9,038 nt of DNA. Origin: Bacteriovoracaceae bacterium UBA1018. GTDB taxonomy: Bacteria; Bdellovibrionota; UBA1018. Location of the stretch: positions 4,871 through 13,908 of the forward strand of contig DBAE01000134.1 in the NCBI GenBank assembly GCA_002291495.1. The letters run 5' to 3'. Positions 6,383-9,038 of the stretch are shown here, one piece after another (positions within the stretch are counted from its first letter, which is position 1; every line of letters begins with the position of its first letter). The translations under genes and the position numbers were made by a program. The notes beneath the pieces are model-generated. The model was not told the DNA's origin. It made no database searches and was given only the letters and a program-made list of their open reading frames with translations.

Positions 6383-6773
6383 CACGAACGCACATCAATA
6401 AATAATATAAGAAACCATCTCCTGATTTGATTCGATTTCTTGTACCGGACTTATTGAAAAAATCAATCTCTCCATTCATCGCCACGCGCACGCGAAAGCC
6501 ATTGGGGAGTTTTACAAAATTAGACTTGTAACCACTGGCTCCGTACTTAGACAGTGGGATCTTTGCACTCACTTGGATCAGCGCATCCGCCGCAACGCCA
6601 TCGCATAGACCTACGCCCTGCTTGCTTGCCAGTTTTCTGACCGCTGGTAATTGAAGTAGCTCAAAGAGGGCCTTGGGTGGTGCCACGCAAGAGTCGACCA
6701 CTTGCGACGCAGCACCTACATGGGTCGCGACCATCAAAGGCACTAGAGCTAGGATATAAAGGCTATGGAACAT
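6366..6773 (-). CDS. Small secreted protein, unknown function
   Basis: The 135-aa product begins with a Sec signal peptide: hydrophobic residues 5-19, likely cleavage after the VGAA stretch at 19-22. The mature part has Cys29 and Cys57 (DSCVAPP, GLCDG), which could form a disulfide in the periplasm, a helical region (34-52) and a probable beta part (VKLPNGFRVRVAMNGEIDFF). AGGGAG lies five bases before ATG 6773, a strong start. I do not recognise a family. The last 16 residues (GFLYYLLMCVRVILVY) are unexpectedly hydrophobic and lie in the overlap zone with the convergent 159-aa gene. This may be a frameshifted or read-through end: another frame gives a TGA at 6397-6395 that would avoid the overlap. 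The signal peptide and start are well supported; the C-terminus is not. Confidence 0.7.
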   Translation of the reverse strand: MFHSLYILALVPLMVATHVGAASQVVDSCVAPPKALFELLQLPAVRKLASKQGVGLCDGVAADALIQVSAKIPLSKYGASGYKSNFVKLPNGFRVRVAMNGEIDFFNKSGTRNRIKSGDGFLYYLLMCVRVILVY

Positions 6774-6916
6774 GCAGTCTCCCTGTCCTTTTATCGGACA
6801 AAGAGAGGGTGTTCTTTATTTCGAAGCGTTCGGTTTAGATTCTTGAGGCGAGGCTACACACTTGGTAAGCATGATCATAACTTATTGTATTTATTATTGA
6901 ATTACTAACTTGTATT

Positions 6917-6941
6917 ATTGTTGACGGTTATAATCAACTAT
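6917..6941. repeat. Imperfect inverted repeat inside the promoter, possible operator
   Basis: ATTGTTGA (6917-6924) and TCAACTAT (6934-6941) match as an inverted repeat in seven of eight positions, with GTTGA/TCAAC exact, around a 9-base centre. It spans the -35 and spacer of the promoter at 6921-6949, where a bound repressor would block polymerase. Confidence 0.35.
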
Positions 6942-6949
6942 TATATAAC
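6921..6949 (+). promoter_or_regulatory. Strong sigma70-like promoter for the 150-aa secreted protein
   Basis: TTGACG (6921-6926) and TATAAC (6944-6949) are spaced by the optimal 17 bases. Each matches five of six consensus bases. Surrounding sequence is AT-rich, with three TTATTG copies upstream (6882, 6894, 6915). Transcription would start near 6956, leaving about 94 bases of leader before ATG 7050. Confidence 0.6.
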
Positions 6950-7008
6950 GTCCTCGCTCTATATTGTACTGAAGATTCGGGATCGATAGATGGAGCCAGC
7001 TGACAAAG

Positions 7009-7026
7009 AATGGATTTTTATCCATT
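7009..7026 (+). promoter_or_regulatory. Hairpin in the leader of the 150-aa secreted protein
   Basis: AATGGAT-TTTT-ATCCATT is a perfect 7-bp stem with a 4-base loop. It lies in the predicted leader and ends 14 bases before the GGAG ribosome binding site (7041-7044). It could stabilise the mRNA or be an RNA-binding site. It does not sequester the ribosome binding site by itself. Confidence 0.45.
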
Positions 7027-7049
7027 GGATTCAGAGTTACGGAGACCTT

Positions 7050-7502
7050 ATGAAGAAAATTGTAATCCTATTGTGCGCAGTAATATTACCAGTCGCTATC
7101 GTCCACGCCGAAGAGCCCGTCGAAATTTTTTGCCATGGAACAGTTGGCGGGAAATTTACAGACTCGCTTCGCATTCGCCAGAATAATCTCGAACGTGAAA
7201 GAGCGGAAGTTTTCAGTTCATTCGATGGCACGCTAGGAAGAGCCTCAAATGCAGGCACGTTCGCAAGAGAACAAGGAACGTTTTCTCGCGTTGGAAATTT
7301 CGTCTTCGTAAATAAAGTCTCAACTGCAGGAAAGTTATCAGTGGTCGTTGATTTAGATTCAAAGATGGCCGTTGCGAAGGGCTTAATTAACTACGCGGAT
7401 ATGGACGAAACTGGCTTCGATCAGGACGAGATTACATTGTGGAAAGGTCGTCTGACCGATGCCCAGAATCAAGATCTACCTGTAGCGTTCGTTTGCGAAT
7501 AA
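7050..7502 (+). CDS. Small secreted protein with a terminal cysteine pair, unknown function
   Basis: The 150-aa product has a textbook Sec signal peptide: MKK, hydrophobic residues 4-18, and V-H-A cleavage before Glu21. The mature protein (EEPVEIFCHG...) alternates short polar and hydrophobic stretches typical of a beta-sandwich or barrel and has only two cysteines, Cys28 near its start and Cys149 near its end, probably disulfide-bonded in the periplasm. No family recognised. I chose ATG 7050 because GGAG (7041-7044) sits five bases upstream and the signal peptide then begins at residue 1. An in-frame ATG at 6990 would add 20 residues in front of the signal peptide and has no better ribosome binding site. 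It is preceded by a strong promoter and a leader hairpin, so it may be well expressed. It converges with the NTF2-like gene, only 7 bases apart. Confidence 0.75.
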   Translation: MKKIVILLCAVILPVAIVHAEEPVEIFCHGTVGGKFTDSLRIRQNNLERERAEVFSSFDGTLGRASNAGTFAREQGTFSRVGNFVFVNKVSTAGKLSVVVDLDSKMAVAKGLINYADMDETGFDQDEITLWKGRLTDAQNQDLPVAFVCE

Positions 7503-7509
7503 TTAAAAC

Positions 7510-7902
7510 TCACGACCAGACTTGATCAAACAAGTACAAGTCGCGCGGGTATTCGTATCCAGCTAGGGGTTTACCTTTTGAAAATCTCCAGACGTGAACG
7601 GTACGGAGTTCAGTCTTCTTGCCACCTCGCTCAATTTTCTGAGTCGCAAGCACTGTCGCATGAAGATCGCTCGAAAGAATGTCGTGAATTTCAAGTGAAT
7701 GGCTTCCACCCGATAGTTCCTTGAGTTGCAAAACAAACTCTTGGATAAACGTAGACTTCGTAAATTTACCAGCAATTTTACTTTTTCCTGGAACTTGAAA
7801 GGTAAAAGCGTCGTCGCAAGCATCAAGCGCGGAAGCAAATTCTCCGGCAGCAAGCTGAGCATAAAGCTTCTCTAATAAGACCACGTGAGGATGTTTATTC
7901 AT
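7510..7902 (-). CDS. NTF2/SnoaL-like protein
   Basis: The 130-aa length and pattern fit the SnoaL-like/NTF2 fold: an N-terminal helix pair (VVLLEKLYAQLAAGEFASAL), DAFTFQVPG as the first strand, a helical insert (STFIQEFVLQLKEL), then strands SLEIHDILSSD, HATVLATQKIERG, LRTVHVWRFSKGK and the end YPRDLYLFDQVWS, typical of this group. Members are small cone-shaped proteins acting as isomerases, hydrolases or ligand binders; many have no known activity, and no substrate can be assigned here. AAGGAG lies seven bases before ATG 7902, inside the end of the upstream gene, and the ATGA overlap links the two in one operon. It is convergent with the secreted protein gene ending at 7502. The fold call is good; the function is open. 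Confidence 0.85.
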   Translation of the reverse strand: MNKHPHVVLLEKLYAQLAAGEFASALDACDDAFTFQVPGKSKIAGKFTKSTFIQEFVLQLKELSGGSHSLEIHDILSSDLHATVLATQKIERGGKKTELRTVHVWRFSKGKPLAGYEYPRDLYLFDQVWS

Positions 7903-8222
7903 GGGTTTACTCCTTCTTTGCGGATCACTTCAACGATGAGTTGTTCGCCTTTTTTCATTGCTCCTGGCAATTGGATCCCAGTGCGTTCTCGACTCCCGGG
8001 CGTGAGTTTCTTGACCAAGAACTGAAATGGGAGGCCCTCTTCGACGAAGAGCTCGGCATAGCGCTCATCGATCGTTGACCAGTCTTGATCTAAGTAAGCA
8101 GATACCCGGACAGTCGGCACATCGCTATTTTTCAAATATTCAAACGTATTGTCTTTGATTTCGACGGTGATGTCGTTCGGACTTGAACTTCCAATGGTTG
8201 AACGCAGCGTAACAATAGGCAT
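7899..8222 (-). CDS. Unknown 107-aa protein in an operon with the NTF2-like gene
   Basis: The product is unrecognised. It reads as a mixed alpha/beta soluble protein (ITVEIKDNTFEYL, TVRVSAYLDQDW, ERYAELFVEEGLPFQFLVKK, EQLIVEVIRKEG) with no signal peptide, membrane segment or cysteine. The MPIVTLRS start recalls tautomerases with a catalytic N-terminal proline, but the rest does not follow that family. No Shine-Dalgarno precedes ATG 8222. Instead a strong promoter places the transcript start at about the ATG. The stop overlaps the start of the NTF2-like gene as ATGA, so the two are probably functionally linked. Confidence 0.75.
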   Translation of the reverse strand: MPIVTLRSTIGSSSPNDITVEIKDNTFEYLKNSDVPTVRVSAYLDQDWSTIDERYAELFVEEGLPFQFLVKKLTPGSRERTGIQLPGAMKKGEQLIVEVIRKEGVNP

Positions 8223-8227
8223 AACCG

Positions 8228-8257
8228 CTTATCGTTCGGAATGAAGTGTTTTGTCAA
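8228..8257 (-). promoter_or_regulatory. Sigma70-like promoter with leaderless geometry for the 107-aa/NTF2-like operon
   Basis: On the minus strand a perfect TTGACA (8257-8252) is followed after 18 bases by GATAAG (8233-8228; four of six). Only five bases separate the -10 from ATG 8222, so transcription should begin at or next to the A of the start codon. No ribosome binding site is present. Confidence 0.6.
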
Positions 8258-8340
8258 GGCATACCCATCTAAGTCTTAGGTAAAACTCAGAGTGGATTTA
8301 AATATAGGTGATAGATATCCATAGGCAAAAGCCGTAACTT

Positions 8341-8895
8341 TCATCCCGCTTTTCGCCTAAAATGCATCGCCTGCGCGCCCGATTTGAACCCCTGCGTTGA
8401 CAGAAGCTCGAGATGTCGCGCACTCGAAAGCCCATGAAACAAACTCGGCCCGTGGCCACTGATGACGGGATGGACGACGATGCGATACTCGTCAATGAGC
8501 CCAAACTCCTCAAGCGCAGTCGCGAGCTTCGGTGCGCCAACGAGCACTCCCCGCTCGGTCTTCGTTTTTAGTGCTAAGATCGCTTCGCGAAGGTCACCCT
8601 CAACCTTGATCGTGTTCTGCCACGGAAAGTCGCTTCGCGAATTCGACACGACGTACTTGGCCTTAGCTTCGAGCTTCTGCGCCCATTCGCGCATCGCACG
8701 CGGCGCCTTTTCATCACGTGCCACAGCAGGCCAGGCTCCCTCCATCAGCTCGTAGGTGTTGCGACCAAAGAGCATCGCGCCACTCTGATCCATGAGCTTA
8801 GTCCAATAGTCGTGCAGCTCATCGTCAGCGATCCCCTGATTGTGATCGATACATCCGTCCAAAGTCACGTTAAGACCAAAAGTGAGTAAACCCAT
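8341..8895 (-). CDS. Dihydrofolate reductase family (RibD C-terminal-like) protein
   Basis: The 184-aa product has the layout of the RibD-C/dihydrofolate-reductase-like family, NAD(P)H-dependent reductases often annotated simply as dihydrofolate reductase family protein. Seen in order: the first strand and loop FGLNVTLDGCID (6-17), MLFGRNTYELMEGAWP (41-56) for the nucleotide-binding region, KYVVSNS (80-86), RGVLVGAPKLATAL (115-128) and LIDEYRIVVHPVISGHG (133-149) near the C-terminus. Length is normal for a stand-alone member. True folate reduction cannot be claimed; many relatives act on unknown substrates. ATG 8895 fits the family start. An upstream in-frame TTG (8931) would add 12 unsupported residues. 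No Shine-Dalgarno is visible, but a promoter ends seven bases before the ATG. It is separated by 118 bases from the next minus-strand operon, which has its own promoter. Confidence 0.9.
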   Translation of the reverse strand: MGLLTFGLNVTLDGCIDHNQGIADDELHDYWTKLMDQSGAMLFGRNTYELMEGAWPAVARDEKAPRAMREWAQKLEAKAKYVVSNSRSDFPWQNTIKVEGDLREAILALKTKTERGVLVGAPKLATALEEFGLIDEYRIVVHPVISGHGPSLFHGLSSARHLELLSTQGFKSGAQAMHFRRKAG

Positions 8896-8902
8896 GATGT
8901 GA

Positions 8903-8931
8903 AATTTACTTGAAGCTTGCCTAGCAGGCAA
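8903..8931 (-). promoter_or_regulatory. Promoter and overlapping palindrome upstream of the reductase gene
   Basis: On the minus strand TTGCCT (8931-8926) and TAAATT (8908-8903) are spaced by 17 bases, four of six matches each. The -10 ends seven bases before ATG 8895, implying a leaderless mRNA. The -35 is one arm of the perfect palindrome TTGCCT-GCT-AGGCAA (8917-8931), a plausible operator, since a bound dimer would cover the -35. Confidence 0.45.
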
Positions 8932-9038
8932 TCACCGAATCGGGCTCACACGACGTATCAACCCTTCTGACGAAGAGCTCCGCCTAGGTGAGCCTTAGAC
9001 TTGCGAAAGCCCCTGCCTCAATCCAAACTCCTGGGCAA
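8932..9038. other. Right edge, no gene assigned
   Basis: One minus-strand frame reads into the window for 13 codons and stops at TAA 8997-8995. It may be the C-terminal end of a gene beyond the edge, but other frames also stop soon after and nothing is recognisable. No terminator hairpin with a T-run is seen. Confidence 0.25.

Noticed and set aside
6990..7049. Upstream in-frame ATG 6990 for the 150-aa secreted protein
   Set aside because: It would bury the signal peptide behind 20 residues, while ATG 7050 has GGAG at ideal spacing.
7899..8222. 107-aa protein as a 4-oxalocrotonate tautomerase because of its MPIV start
   Set aside because: Beyond the first residues neither the length nor the helix/strand pattern follows the tautomerase family.
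8896..8931. In-frame TTG 8931 as start of the reductase
   Set aside because: The family domain begins at ATG 8895, and the added segment overlaps the promoter and palindrome.

Overview
The window looks like chromosomal accessory sequence from a Gram-negative bacterium. Envelope-type proteins (a lipobox, two Sec signal peptides, an O-acyltransferase) support this, and base composition is intermediate. A Bdellovibrio-like or other environmental proteobacterium would fit, but no phylogenetic marker is present, so I hold that loosely. I found no rRNA, tRNA, insertion sequence, integrase or CRISPR array.

Layout. Positions 1-957 (minus) carry a carbon-nitrogen hydrolase whose C-terminus lies off the left edge. 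It is divergent from a ten-segment membrane protein of the DUF2157 type (1151-2188, plus), which is followed by an acyltransferase-3 membrane protein (2315-3523, plus). About 600 bases (3524-4124) then hold no convincing gene, only an AT-rich hairpin. Next is a tightly overlapping minus-strand operon: a small aromatic-rich protein (5696-5421), a winged-helix-like protein (5434-4892) and a protein with an RNN..GH HEPN-type motif plus a C-terminal winged helix (4895-4125). Divergent from it is a second winged-helix-like protein (5903-6382, plus). The intergenic region between them has a promoter, paired 8-bp direct repeats and a foldable leader. I regard these four genes as the best candidate for an uncharacterised defence-like or regulatory module.

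The right third holds two small secreted proteins of unknown function (6773-6366 minus; 7050-7502 plus, behind a strong promoter). A two-gene minus operon follows (unknown 107-aa protein, then an NTF2/SnoaL-like protein), and then a RibD-C/dihydrofolate-reductase-like enzyme (8895-8341, minus).

A theme across the window is the contrast between genes with clear Shine-Dalgarno sequences and four genes without one (957, 1151, 8222, 8895). In those four, a sigma70-like -10 element lies only 5-8 bases before the ATG, which suggests leaderless mRNAs. All functions are inferred from motifs read by eye; no database search was possible.
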